From Chloranthus sessilifolius (lineage: Eukaryota; Streptophyta; Magnoliopsida; Chloranthales; Chloranthaceae): DNA of 64,000 nucleotides. The stretch covers positions 17,485,366 to 17,549,365 of the forward strand of contig CM037587.1 of the NCBI GenBank assembly GCA_021018995.1. The letters are read 5' to 3'. This document shows, in pieces, positions 22,562 through 32,819 of the stretch. The position numbers and the translations under genes were made by a program. Under the pieces are notes generated by a model, which was given only the letters and a program-made list of their open reading frames with translations, did no database searches and was not told where the DNA came from. Each line of letters starts with the position of its first letter. The first letter of the stretch is position 1.

Positions 22562-22725
22562 AGCTAGTCGCAATGTGGACCGCTATGGGCGGATTATAAG
22601 TACAATGTGGATCGCTATGGGTAGATTATAAGTATAATGTGGACCGCTATGGGTGGATTATAAGTGCAATGTGGACCACTATGGGCGGATTATATGGTAT
22701 ATTGTGGGCCGCTAGAGCGGAATCA
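22562..22725. repeat. 33-bp tandem repeat, about five units
   Basis: Units of CAATGTGGACCGCTATGGG plus CGGATTATAAGT follow each other head to tail, the last one diverged. This is the first of four successive repeat blocks in this LTR. Confidence 0.85.
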
Positions 22726-22734
22726 AACCGGCCC

Positions 22735-23110
22735 GACGGCTAATCGTGAATCAAACTGGCATGGCAGGTTCCGTGAATCGAACGGGCACGGCGGCTAACC
22801 GTGAATCGAACTGGCACGCAATCTCCGTGAATCGAATGGGCACTGCGGAATATCCATGAATCAAATCGACACGATAGCTAACCGTGAATCGAACTGGTAT
22901 GGCAGTCTCCGTGAATCGAATCGGCACAGCAGGATATCCGTGAATCGAACCGGTACGACAGCTAACCATGAATCGAACTGGTACGACAGTCTCCGTGAAT
23001 CGAACTAGTACGGCAATCTCCGTGAATCGAACTGGCACGACAGAATATCCATGAATCAAATTGTGTAAGATAAGTAAAAGCAAATCGAACCGGCACGACG
23101 GAATATCCGT
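22735..23110. repeat. GTGAATCGAAC-GGCACGGC repeat, more than ten units
   Basis: Units of about 25-35 bp contain GTGAATCGAACTGGCACG followed by GCTAACC, CAATCTCC or AATATCC. The CGGAATATCCGTG variant is the counterpart of the GGATATCC repeat in the other Tekay-like LTRs. On the minus strand the block stays open as 143 codons (22751-23182) of repetitive VPVRFTE peptide, which I take as a by-product. Confidence 0.85.
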
Positions 23111-23720
23111 GAGTCTAATGGTGTAAGCTAAGTAAGAAGGTGTAAGACATGTAAGTAAGCCAAGTAAGAATGTGTAAGACATATAAGTAAGCCAAGTAGG
23201 AATGTGTAAGACATGTAAGCAAGCTATGTAAGAAAACTAAGACGTGTAAGTGAATGTGATTCGAACTCAGTAAATCATGATAAGATGTGTAAGTGAATCA
23301 AACTTAGTAAATCAAGATAAGACGTGTAAGTGAATGCAAGTGAACTCAGTAAATTAGAGATAAGAAAATGTTTTTGATGAGAACATGTATTTGAAATCAG
23401 TTTCGGCTTTGATAGGAAAATATCTCTGAATTCAGTTTGCCTTTGAAATCAATTTCGATTTTGATAAGAAAACGTCTTCGAAATCAGCTTGCCTTTGAAA
23501 TCAGTTTCGACTTTGTTAAAAAAATATCTTTGAAATAAGTTTCGGCTTTGATAAGAAGACGTCTTCGAAATCAGTTTGCCTTTGAAATAAGTTTTCATTT
23601 TGTTAAGAAAATATCTTTGAAATCAGTTTCGATTTTGATGAGAAAATGTCTTTGAAATTGGTATGCCTTTGAATTCAGTTTTAATTTTGAATATGAAAAT
23701 ATTTTGATTTTGTCTTTGAA
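23110..23720. repeat. Two further tandem blocks: GTGTAAGACATGTAAG and TTTGAAATCAGTTTCG
   Basis: 23110-23345 repeats AAGCTAAGTAAGAATGTGTAAGACATG-like units. 23385-23720 repeats GTCTTTGAAATCAGTTTGCC and TTTCGATTTTGATAAGAAAA in alternation. Both are imperfect and confined to the LTR. Confidence 0.8.
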
Positions 23721-24194
23721 TCTATGCATGTGATGAGATGTATATTGGTATTAGTTTTCTCCACTGAACTTAAATGTTAGCTCATCCCGACTATAAGTCA
23801 CAGGTGTAGGTTGAGAAAGGCCATACTAGATACTTACGGAAAAGGAGCTTTCGTATAAGAATTTATACTCTGTTCCGGGATCGTAGATTTAGTGCATCGT
23901 GAACTTTGGTAAGTTCGGGCTTGGTATATACATGCATGGCACACTACAGTTGGTGATGGTTGGTCATCACTGGTGTTTATTTTGTTCTGTACATATTAGG
24001 TATTAGAATTAGAGATTTTTATTCATGACATATATAGCTTTGCTTTGATTTTCCTATACATATGGATGCGCCCAGTATTCTATATCAGATTGTAATCTAC
24101 GATTTGGCAGTTCAGATTTTCCCATTTGGTATAAGTTGAGAAAAAAAAATGTCTCAAATTTTAGATTGGGAAAATCTGGGCTGTCACGGTTGGT

Positions 24195-24429
24195 GTTTCG
24201 CACAGAGACTAGGTTAATTGGATAGGTCTAACACCCAAACCACTTATCAATCGGATCTGGTGTTAAGCCAATACACACCACCATGGTGTATGAACTTGGT
24301 CCTAAAAATCTCACACGAGCTCAAATGGACCCAAAATGATCTCGTTTGAAAAATCTGAACCGTGATGTGTTTCTTAACAGACATGCACCAAATCAGGACT
24401 TATAGTTTCGAAATTTTCAGGATGTTACA
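24195..24429 (-). mobile_element. Inverted fragment of the same LTR's 5' start
   Basis: On the minus strand it starts TGTAACATCCTGAAAATTTC (24429) and matches the first 290 or so bases of the LTR at 20571, down to GAGACTAGGTTAATTGGAT. It ends with TSD TAATT at 24430-24434. It provides the right-hand, opposite-strand end of the composite insertion. Confidence 0.8.
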
Positions 24430-25019
24430 TAATTGTTCTTGAATAAGACAATAATGGCCTAAAAATATTTTAAATAATAGATCTTGAGATCATGGTTTCC
24501 ATACCAGACAGCCAGATGCTGATTCCACTTGGCACACATCTCAAAGTTATTGTCATTATGGGTGTACTATGAGACGATGAAGGTCATTGAAACAAAAGTC
24601 AATCCATTCTATTTGCACCCACTTAGATTTTAAGGGCGTCATAACCAAAAATACAATCGATTGCTTTGAATACATGGTTCACATAACTGATTATAATAAG
24701 CGATTGAAAATCAAGTTTGAGTCTGATGTGTGCCACACAGATTCAATAACTTATGTGTGCCACGTGGAACCAAAAATTGCCCATCTAATGGTACACCAAT
24801 TTTTTTTATTAGTAAAAAATTTGGAAACCATCTATTGGTATACTATTAATCTCAAGATCCATTTGTTCAAATCAGTCATTGACTTTCTAACTATGTTGCC
24901 CTTAGAGATCTGGTTGGTGTAGATAGAGTTATCCTTTAAAAGAAAGTCTTAGTATTTTGGGGACTTATGCTATATGGAAACACCATCAAAGGCATCTAAT
25001 TAGAAGGTCGCTGAGCAAC
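24430..25019 (+). mobile_element. Continuation of the right inverted-repeat arm
   Basis: 24470-25012 is the reverse complement of 6565-6900: both carry the AGATCTTGAGATCATGGT phrase, the CACACATCTCAAA text, and AAGTCCCCAAAATAC next to ACTTTCTTTTAAA. A 111-codon frame (24587-24922) looks like chance. The arm stops at 25019, where a Tat-type LTR begins. Confidence 0.55.
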
Positions 25020-25994
25020 TGTGGACCTTGTAGGTCTGTCGTGATGATGCGTACTCTCTGAAAAATATGGAGTTGCCACTCAGAGCTTTTGGTGACCTGA
25101 GATACCTCAAAAATCAACACGTAAGCACCGAAGTACAAAAATATGACTCCGATTTACTGGTCTTTTCCAAAGGCTCTTGGGTAAGGGCTTCGGTTATTGA
25201 TTGGAAAGGTATTAGGAACCCGATCAACGCTCTTAAGTATTCTCTACTTATGGCCAAAGTGAATAAAAAAGGAAAAAAGAACGACACTCCTCCTTGCCTG
25301 AAGGCAGTAAGATCCTATTTGAGTCCCCCCCCCCGCAATCACCGGAATTTCGGCTGCGTAACGGCTCAAATTCTAGGATGGAAGGAAAGTAAAAGAAGGT
25401 GGAGGAATAGAGGGGAGAGCCGGAGCTCTTGGGCACTTGTAGCACCACTGTGGACCTTTGCGTTGATGCACTTCCGGTGAGCTTCCCATAGCAAATGGGT
25501 TGAGAAATGGGTTTGAACCTTAAAGTCTTGGAAACTAGAAGGTAGGAGAAGAAGGCTATGGCCTAGTTCTAGCCAAATCTAAGGGTTTAATGATGGAAAA
25601 TGGGATTTAGAAGGGTGAACTCAGTTATGGAATTTTGGAGGTTTAATGCTCAAAAGGAAACTCTCTTTTGAAATTTTTTCAAGCCCTTAAGCAAGGGGGG
25701 GAGGCTATCTATTAATAGAAAAAGAGAGGATTAGTGAAGGGTTAAAAAGGCTAATTGGGTTAGCAATTAGGTAATAGGGATCTAAGGTTTTCTAGGTTTT
25801 TGAAAGCTTAGATAGTTGGGAAATGAGTTTAATGGTAGATGATAGGGTGGGGCTTTAAATGGGAAAACGGTTAAAAAGAGAGCTAGTGGGGGTGCAACAG
25901 TTCTAAAGAAACCCACCCTAAACTTTGGGGTGGCCAAAAAGTCAAGCCCTAGAGATGATTTTCGAAAAAAATAAGAAAAAATACTACTATTCTT

Positions 25995-26125
25995 AAGCCT
26001 AGCGTATATAATGTATATGCTAGGCTTAGGTACAATGACTTGATTCAGAAGTTGGAGGTTCAGAACCCGTTTTGGAGCCCAAAAAAAGCCAAGTTTGCCT
26101 ACCATGTATAATATACACGCTAGTG
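25995..26125. repeat. Self-complementary TAGCGTATATAATGTATATGC words
   Basis: Two words: AAGCCTAGCGTATATAATG with TATATGCTAGGCTT (25995-26028), and ACCATGTATAATATACACGC with TAGTG (26101-26125). They sit directly ahead of the conserved module at 26159, in the array's usual position. Confidence 0.55.
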
Positions 26126-26158
26126 TAATTTCCTGCATTTATGCATAATTTTCAAATT

Positions 26159-26225
26159 GCCATAACTTTTGATATACAACTCTGATTGAGGTGATTCTTG
26201 GCTCGTTGGAAAGCTGAGAACATCC
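26159..26225 (+). repeat. Conserved LTR module in the Tat-type LTR
   Basis: CCATAACTTTTGATATACAA, CTCTGATTGAGGTGATTC, TTGGCTCGTTGGAAAGC. The order matches the Tekay-like module. It lies antisense to its LTR, and its near-identical partner is at 51181-51242 (minus). Confidence 0.7.
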
Positions 26226-26472
26226 TGATTCCAATGGTATAGGCCTTAGCTCCAGCAGAGGTCTATTCAAACTTTGGTACTCGTCTTTCCATTCAATACT
26301 CAGGAGGGTCTGAAATGGGTCCGGGAAAGGTTCCTAAGGGTATTGGGATGATTCCTAAGGGTTTGGGAGATACTTTTGGAAGCTTAGGAGTATGTATTTT
26401 TCAAAGTATGTGTCGATCGAGTCTTGAGTCAGATTTGGGTGTCTACAGATGCCCGTCTTTGATATCCGATCA

Positions 26473-26930
26473 CACTATAAAAAAATTGGGTTTTCCCGCT
26501 GGTAAAAAACTGTCGCTGAAACTATAGAAACCGCCGGCGATAGTGCCATCGGCAGTTTCAAAAACTGCCCTGGAAAGTGCTATCACAGCACGTTTTCACC
26601 GGCGGTTTGTACCCGGAGTACTGGCGACTTAGGGCCACCGTCAACTATTCAGACCGCCACTCCTTTTAGTAAAAGACCGGTATTCATTACCATCTCACCG
26701 ACGGTTACAAACCATCGCCGGTTATGTTGAAAGTGCCGGCGGTTCTAAACCACCACTAAGCTAATCAGCCCGCCACTACATAGATGAACTCACCGACATT
26801 GGCTTTTGGTTTATCCGGCAGTCTAAACCGCCGATGGAGTTTAGGTGCCAACGATTTCAAATCGTTCTTGCGTTTTTTTTTTTAAATTGTTATATAGCCT
26901 ACCAGTGGTTTAAAACCGCCAGTAAGCTTT
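26473..26930. mobile_element. CACTA-like miniature, right end unclear
   Basis: It starts CACTATAAAAAAATTGGG, one base from a CACTA terminus. The following text is built of CCGCCGGCGATAG, CGGCAGTTTC and AAACCGCCG pieces as in 12162-12496. No GTAGTG end is found before about 26940, so the right end is eroded or lost. Confidence 0.5.
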
Positions 26931-27436
26931 TATTTATTTTTTTAGGCAGCTCTATTTGCACCCCACCCTTTATTGAGCATACAAAATTGACTAGCATGAA
27001 TAAGGTGAGATTGGTTTTCATCCCAAACTTCATTATAATAGATCTTTAGGCCATGCATGTGCCATTAAATGGTCATATTTTCCTTCGATGGTACGGTCAT
27101 GATCTAAAGAGCTGACCGAGAAGCTCCATCTTATTGAAATCAATCAAATCGTATTTTTCACATTACACGCTCTCATTAATTAGGTAGGTGATGAGTAGTG
27201 AAATATGATGATATTTCACCCTTAAATACTTACATTTAGCCATTCCATGAAAGCTATTTAATGAGAATTATTAGATTTGAAGTGTTTCAGGTAAATACAA
27301 TCTAAGTGCATAAAACAGCCAAAGAATTTCGAAAATAATGTCAACACTGCAACCTTGGGTCATCGAGAACTTAGTGCCACTTGAAGCTCAATTTGGACCT
27401 TCAAGGCATTAGATTCATGAAATTGCTAAAACACAA

Positions 27437-27530
27437 ACGTTGTAGAGCTTTCTATCATCTTTCCAATGCCATAAGAATCATATCAATCCGAGTTTAGAGT
27501 AGAAAGTTATGACTAAAATACCGAGGCAAC
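27437..27530 (-). repeat. Conserved LTR module in an Athila-like LTR
   Basis: On the minus strand: GCCTCGGTATTTTAGTC, CATAACTTTC, ACTCGGATTGATATGATTC, GGCATTGGAAAG and GCTCTACAACG. It is the full-length order of the Tekay-like module. On the same strand the TCGATTAATCGA array lies just before it (27573-27690). Confidence 0.75.
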
Positions 27531-27572
27531 ATCAGATGGAGAGTTGGGCTGAAGTTCACAGAAATCTGGGGA

Positions 27573-27690
27573 GGTCGATTAATCGACCCTTTACTCGATT
27601 AATCGAGGGAAGTGATTCCATTTGAGACGGAAAAGGCTTCTTAATGCAGATTTTTAGGTTGCATTAACTCTATAAGGTCGATTAATTGAC
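27573..27690. repeat. TCGATTAATCGA words ahead of the module
   Basis: GGTCGATTAATCGACC, CTCGATTAATCGAG and GGTCGATTAATTGACC, each extended in its flanks by extra complementary bases. Only three words are present. Confidence 0.75.
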
Positions 27691-28189
27691 CCTGGCTTTT
27701 CAGGCTAGGAAATCTGCGAGACTTGGAAGTATTTAAAGCCACAAATAACTCGAAAATATACGCGTAGAGATAGAGATAGAGATTTTTATTTTTTTTGAGA
27801 GCTTTGTTGTTCTTTTACCTTCTTGTTTTTAGCATTCCTTTTTTGAGAGAATATTATTTTTGTTTAATTAATTCCTAGTTTAAATTTAGAGATTAGTAGA
27901 GAGTATTTTTAATTTTGTTTCAAAAGATCATTAGACTGGTGGATTAAGCTTGGATTAAGGAATTGCTATTGAAGGTTGAGATATTTTTAATTAATTAGAT
28001 TAATGTTATTTTCCATCTATTACTTTTTTTATGTCATTTAATTACAACATGTGTGACTAATTTCTTAGGGATGGGGATCTAATGATTTCCATACGAGGGA
28101 TGTACTTCTAATAGTATAGATCTAGGATTAAACTTTAAGATTTTATTTTATGGTTGTTATGCCATCACGAACGGATGAAATCCCCGCCA

Positions 28190-28420
28190 CTAATTGGGAT
28201 CGAGTGTGTCGAGTCATGCCCTGGATCTTGGATCTGTAATGGTAATTTTATCTTAATTACTCCCTAATCTGAAATCAAGTGTGCCGAGTCATGCCCTTGA
28301 TCTCAGATCTATAGTGGTATTCTTGTTAGAATATTTTACCCACTTTAGGGATGATTTTTATTTGTAATCTGAGATCAAGTGTGCCGAGTCATGCCCTTGA
28401 TCCCAGATCTATATATGGAA
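28190..28420. repeat. Threefold repeat of GAGTCATGCCCTTGATC units
   Basis: Units with ATCTGAGATCAAGTGTGCC, GAGTCATGCCCTTGATC and CAGATCT occur at 28198, 28268 and 28370, separated by about 70-100 bp of variable text. Confidence 0.75.
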
Positions 28421-29200
28421 ATCATCTCTGAAATCCCTAGACAAAGTCTCCCTTTGCATGGAGTTCTCACTAATGATATCAAACAACTCCCAAGCCTCCT
28501 CAGCAGTTTTGTGGAGGTAAGTACCACCACAAAAGGCATCAACCATATCCCTTCTTTTGGAGTGAATCCCTTGATAGAAACTTTGGACAAGTTGCCATTC
28601 AGGGATTTGATGATGGGGACATTTCTTCAGGAGTTCTTTAAATCTCTCCCAAGATTGGTGAAAATTCTCAGTTGGATCTTGAGAAAATGAGATAATGCCC
28701 TTCCTCAACTGGCTTGTCTTACACATGGGGAAAATTTTGGCTAAAAATTGACATTGAAAATCACTCCAGGACTGAATACTGTTAGGGGGAAGCATGGATA
28801 ATCAGGTCCTGGCTCTATCCTTCAATGAAAAAGGAAAGAGTCATATCCTGGTTGCCTCCTCCCCCAAACCCGTGATATTGAAAGTAGTGCACAGTCCTAA
28901 GAATTCATCAATGTGCTTGTATGGATCCTCTTTGGTCAGGCTATGGAATGAGGGTAGCATCTGGATTATGGAAGACTTAATTTCATAATTTCCTTGAGCA
29001 GTAGGAAATTGAATGCAGAAGGGGGGATTGTAAACCCCTGGTACATTAAATTCCTTTAGAGTTCTAGGCTGCTGTTGCTCACCCATTTTGACAGATTTAT
29101 CTACAACAGATGTGGGTGAAATTTGTCTAGATCTGAGAATTCTTTCAACCTCTGGATTTAATGGAACAATCTGAGGGTTCAGAGTTCTCCTTCCAAACAT
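28409..29200 (-). pseudogene. gag: Athila-like Ty3/gypsy Gag remnant
   Basis: Two frames on the minus strand, 29200-28841 and 28795-28409, make one Gag with a break near 28800-28840. The first part holds PPFCIQFPTAQGNYEIKSS, IIQMLPSFHSLTKEDPYKH and IDEFLGLCTTF, the standard opening of the Gag core in the Athila/Tat branch. The second has LPPNSIQSWSDFQCQFLAKI, the WERFKELLKKCPHHQIPEW signature, and FYQGIHSKRRDMVDAFCGG. The start at 29200 (MFGRRTLNP) is the first ATG after the leader. It lies about 310 bp downstream of the primer site (29509-29531), so LTR, PBS and gag are in proper order. Sequence after residue 230 or so, including the zinc knuckle and all of pol, is absent because the element is cut at 28409-28420. 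Confidence 0.8.
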
Positions 29201-29508
29201 ACACCACTCACAATCTTACTGCAGAGCAAATCTTCAAACACAATAATCCGGAACAAAAACAAATGACCAATGAATTTAAAACAAATCAACAGATCTGACA
29301 TATTAATAGGGGTAGAGGGAAGCAAACTCAAGAGCAGCCTCTAGCACAATGTTCTTCCTTAGCAACAACTCCAGATCTGATGAAATGACAAAAAAAACTA
29401 GAAAATAACAAGACTTACAAACACAATTAGTGAAAAATCAAATAAACTATCATAGATCTATGATCTAAGCTAAAACAAACTTAGATCTACCAATTTAAAA
29501 GCACACCT

Positions 29509-29531
29509 CCCCGGTAGCAGCCCCAAAAACT
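29509..29531 (-). promoter_or_regulatory. Primer binding site of the Athila-like element (diverged)
   Basis: Minus-strand TTTTTGGGGCTGCTACCGGGG follows the LTR end CACCAACA. Athila/Tat elements normally have TTTTTGGCGCCGTTGCCGGGG here, so this is that site with several changes. Confidence 0.6.
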
Positions 29532-31478
29532 TGTTGGTGAACTGCCTTGTCTTCAAAAAGGGGTTTTAATTCACTCAATTCAAGGCAGATCACACACACA
29601 GACCTGCAAGTATTCAGGGCCTGTTGTAGCAAGTTTTAAAAGAGTAAGTAAGGGAATGTCCACAGGGAGGTGAGTTCAAAATATGTTAAATCTCCAGATC
29701 TGAAAGAGATCTGGCACCCTACCTAATACGAGGTTAGTAAAAGAAAGGGGAGAGGTTTTAATGGGTCGTTACTTAAACTAAACTACAAATAAAATGTAGA
29801 ATTAATTAGGATCGAGTCCAGAGTTCAGATCTCACAATTGGAAGGGATTAAAAATAGAAAATGAAGAAGAGCAACTTGGAGTTTGGACTTACTGCAATTA
29901 GGTTGAGCTGATCGTGTTACAGGGGATTCAAAGCACACCAATCCCTCAGCTGCCTACAAGCACAGCTGCAGAGTAGAAGAATCTACTATAAACCAAGGGA
30001 TTTGACTGATCTAAAGGCTATGATCTATGCACTTCAATGGTCACAGACCATCCTATAGACTTCATTTGACCCAAAGGTTTAAGGTGGAAGAATCCAGGTG
30101 AAACTAGAGATTGAACTGATCTTAAGGCTATGGTCTGTCCACTTCAATGGTCACAGACCATCCTATAGATTTCCTCCAACTCAACGGTTTTAATCAGAGC
30201 ATTAAAACCACTACAGATGCTGCAATTACTAGGTCACAAACACATGCAATTACAGGGATATCAGATCTAGGGAGATCAAATGGTATCTAAGAGGTTTACC
30301 AGTTAAGTAGGTGAGCAAATCATCAAACTCCTCTACACAAATCTGATTGAGCACCAAATGAAACCAAGGGAACTATAGATCTAATTAAAACAATAAAATA
30401 AACATTTACATTGCATAAAATTCACTCTACAATGAAATGCTCTCAGATCTGTAGTCTGTGCAGCAATTGACCCACAAGTAACACTCTCAACCTTACGCAA
30501 TTACAGATCAGACCTCACCCCTTGCTGCTCCGAGGGAGTTAGCCAATCATCGTTGAGCTAAAGGAGGGAAAACAGAATTTTGTTGCAAGCCCTAATCTCC
30601 AGATTTCGATCCCCCCCAATTACAATTGGGGATCTCATTATATAGCTTTTCTCTCTTATTTCTCCCGCCAATATTCCCTTCTAGAAGGTCCTCAGAGTTT
30701 GTTAGAGTTCTGTCAGAGCACGTGGGGTTGGTTAGGGTTTCCTAGGGCATCTTCAGGATCATCGTGCCGATCACTAAAGTGCCTCGAGTTGCGTGCAGCA
30801 GGTCACCAAGTTGCAGCGTGTGAACAGCCTATTTTCTGATAAGTTCTTCACACGATTTCGATAGGTTCAGCTCTGCATGCCAGCATTTCGATAGGATTGC
30901 TCTCACTCCTGTCGAAATGTTCAAGTACCTTCCGATAGGTCTGAGCCCCAGCTTCTCTATCTCGATAGGTTCAGACAACCATCCGATAGGTTCCCTTTGC
31001 ACCTTAGGCAGGCTTTTGATAGGATGATTTCTTTCTTTCTTTCAGCTGCTCGATAGGTTCTTGGATCTTATCGAACTTCTCAATCCTCACGAATTCTTCC
31101 TTTCTCTGTCTTCAGATTCTATCGAAACTCTTCCATCTGCACGAATTCCTCCATTTTTAGTCGTCAGCTCCTATCGAAGCCTTTAGATAACCTCTCGATA
31201 GGATGCTTTCTGCCTGCTTTCACTTCATTAACTCTGCCCTGCTGTTGCCACACGCCCCAAGTGGCCAATGGTGTGCAGCCCTCTTATGTGCCATTGTTGG
31301 GTCTACACTGTGTTGAGAGATGGACTTCTTTGTGCAGCATTTTAAAGTGGTTTTCTGTACTATTCCTGTCTTTTATTGCTATCTACAAAACAAACTCAAT
31401 AGGTATTTATTAGTGTGCTCACAGGTCCATCAAAGGTCAGGTTAAGGGGTGAAAACTGGAATTTTTCACTACTTAACA
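29532..31478 (-). mobile_element. 5' LTR of the Athila-like element
   Basis: On the minus strand it starts TGTTAAGTAGTGAAAAATTCC (31478) and ends TTCACCAACA (29532), 1947 bp, and is followed by primer site and gag. Its first bases interrupt the primer site of another element (31479-31487). Internal features are CGATAGGTT/AACCTATCG and CTATCGAAA words spread over 30845-31205, the local version of the self-complementary array. No complete second LTR is found. Confidence 0.65.
30845..31205. repeat. TCGATAGG / CCTATCGA word array
   Basis: At least ten occurrences of TTCGATAGG, CCGATAGGTT or CTATCGAA(A/C) on alternating strands are spaced 20-50 bp apart. Single words are only partly self-complementary, but opposite-strand copies could pair. 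They lie about 275-635 bp from the LTR start. Confidence 0.65.
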
Positions 31479-31487
31479 GATACCAAC
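31479..31487 (-). promoter_or_regulatory. Primer-site stump of a Tekay-like element
   Basis: Minus-strand GTTGGTATC follows directly on the LTR end GGCTGTCACA (31488), exactly as at 17948-17956. The remaining AGAGC is lost where the Athila-like LTR starts. The Tekay-like LTR 31488-36492 was thus a 5' LTR. Confidence 0.7.
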
Positions 31488-32819
31488 TGTGACAGCCCGA
31501 ATTTCCGCACTCGAAAACCCGTGCCATCTAGATCATACTCTAGATGATCCCCGAGACAAACCAAAAAGTGTCTACTCATCTAGCGAAAGTCAGAGCAGAC
31601 ACTATCAGAAAAGGCAGATCGAGTCATCATATAAAGCTCTAAAAGGAAGGAAAGAGAATAAAACAATGCATATATGTAAAATCAAAAGAATATGCATCCT
31701 CAAAAATGAACCAAGAAGAACCACTAATGATGGACATTCATCACTCAAAACAATGGTTCCCGATAGTGGTTCCTATAGAATGTATACGAATACAAGTAAA
31801 ACATCTATAGTAAATAATACAGAAGGTGGCCACCAGACGCACAGATAATCCAAAATACATATACAAATCCCAAAATACAAAACTAAATACCCAGGCTAAT
31901 GGTGTAACTCGTCGGCCTGGATATCAGTGCCCTCTTCCTCAGCCTTAGCCTCGGGCTAGTAATCAGGGTTACTCTCAGTGCAGGAATCCTAGCCTCAGAA
32001 CCTAATATAAACAAGGTGAGCTACCATCTAAGCTCAACAGAAGAAACTCAAGAAATTTATATCTTAATTGTAAAACATGGTTTATAGAATATAACTCAAA
32101 ACAGATGATTATATCAGATAATGCAAACAGAACTAAATAGACGCAAACAAAAAATCAGATATGCAGAATAATCAGAATGCATAACTTTTAATAAACAGAG
32201 CAGATGTAGACTCATGAGAAACAGACTTTAATTTCAGAGTTGTCAGATGCATGTGTACAGTAGTTATTTACTTAAATTCTATATACTTAAATAACTCCCA
32301 TGAATATAGCACGTGGTAGCCAGATGTGTGCCAATGGATAACCCCGACCATCTTCGTTCAATGAACAATTATAGATAATTGCATCAAGTCTCTTCGAAGG
32401 AGAGAAACTTGTGCTGAGGGTTTACAAATCAGATACACGAATATCTCGTTGTGCCGGTCGTGGGTATCTTACCGCATCAGGAGGATTCATCGCATAAACT
32501 TTAAATCATTACACATAAAGACCTCAGAATCAGATAGTAGAAACAAATGGCAGAATCAGATAACAAAGCTTTTAAACAAAAGAAATTAGATATAGATGCT
32601 CGGAAAAACCATACAATCAAAATCGAATACAAGTTAAGTTGAATTTCCCCTACCTCAGATCAAAGTCTTTCTAAGCAAATCCAAAGCTTTCTAACATGCC
32701 CTGATCCTGACCTAGACCATACGTATAGTATACTAAGTGTCATATGCGTCCGAATAGAATTTGATACACTACCTAGCAGTGTTTTTCCTAGAAAACCAAT
32801 ACAGGCTAAACTGGGGAAT

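Larger units (their letters stand above)
20571..24188 (+). mobile_element. Long Tekay/Del-like LTR (3.6 kb)
   Basis: The start TATAACATCCTGAAAATTTT is a one-base variant of TGTAACATCC. The end GGGAAAATCTGGGCTGTCACG (24188) is one base from TGTCACA. A TATA box lies at 20920-20927, followed by a small hairpin AAGCTTCCAAGGGAAGCTT (20937-20955). Then come a CGATCGATCGA array (21485-21590), two copies of the conserved module (21601-21710, 21796-21895), and four different tandem-repeat blocks (22562-23720). Directly after the LTR, GTTGGT (24189-24194) equals the first bases between LTR and primer site at 17948-17953, so this LTR may once have been a 5' LTR. Confidence 0.75.
17870..24434. mobile_element. 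Rearranged Tekay/Del-like retrotransposon, TSD TAATT
   Basis: The insert spans 17875-24429 between perfect 5-bp duplications TAATT (17870-17874 and 24430-24434). Removing it rejoins CCAGTGCAAC with GTTCTTGAAT, as in the uninterrupted left arm near 6935-6960. The two outer ends are LTR termini in minus orientation (TGTGATAGCCC at left, GATGTTACA at right), but everything between them runs in plus orientation: LTR end, primer site, gag, polypurine tract, LTR. This suggests inversion of the interior, perhaps through the hairpin at the LTR 3' end, or a tandem-element rearrangement. No pol sequence is present. Confidence 0.75.
25020..26447 (-). mobile_element. Tat-lineage-type LTR with adjoining polypurine tract
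   Basis: On the minus strand it begins TGTAGACACCCAAATCTGAC (26447), the same start as the LTR at 50884. It ends at 25020 as ...GGTCCACA. Internal blocks match 50884-52442 in reverse, including CTTTCCAACGAGCCAAGAATC (26190-26212) and the AACCGAAGCCCTTACCCAAG text near 25185. The purine-rich TCAAAGACGGGCATC immediately outside the start (26448-26462, minus) is a polypurine tract, so this is the 3' LTR of a minus-strand element whose interior is lost. No matching target duplication is seen. Confidence 0.65.
27189..28400 (+). mobile_element. Athila-like LTR fragment
   Basis: The start TGATGAGTAGTGAAATATGATGATATTTCACCC parallels TGTTAAGTAGTGAAAAATTCC...TTTCACCCC at 31478 (minus). It carries the conserved module in antisense (27437-27530) followed by a TCGATTAATCGA array (27573-27690). 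Its far end runs into a threefold repeat (28190-28420), then minus-strand gag, so the junction is a rearrangement. Assignment is by similarity of starts only. Confidence 0.4.

Noticed and set aside
22751..23182. 143-codon minus-strand frame with VPVRFTE repeats
   Set aside because: It reads a tandem DNA repeat inside an LTR antisense. Repetition of a stop-free unit explains the length.
24587..24922. 111-codon plus-strand frame
   Set aside because: It spans several dispersed AGATCTTGAGATCATGG phrases and has no counterpart frame in the left arm.
25067..25480. 137-codon plus-strand frame
   Set aside because: It lies antisense within the Tat-type LTR and includes text conserved as LTR sequence at 51500-52400, so it is not a gene.
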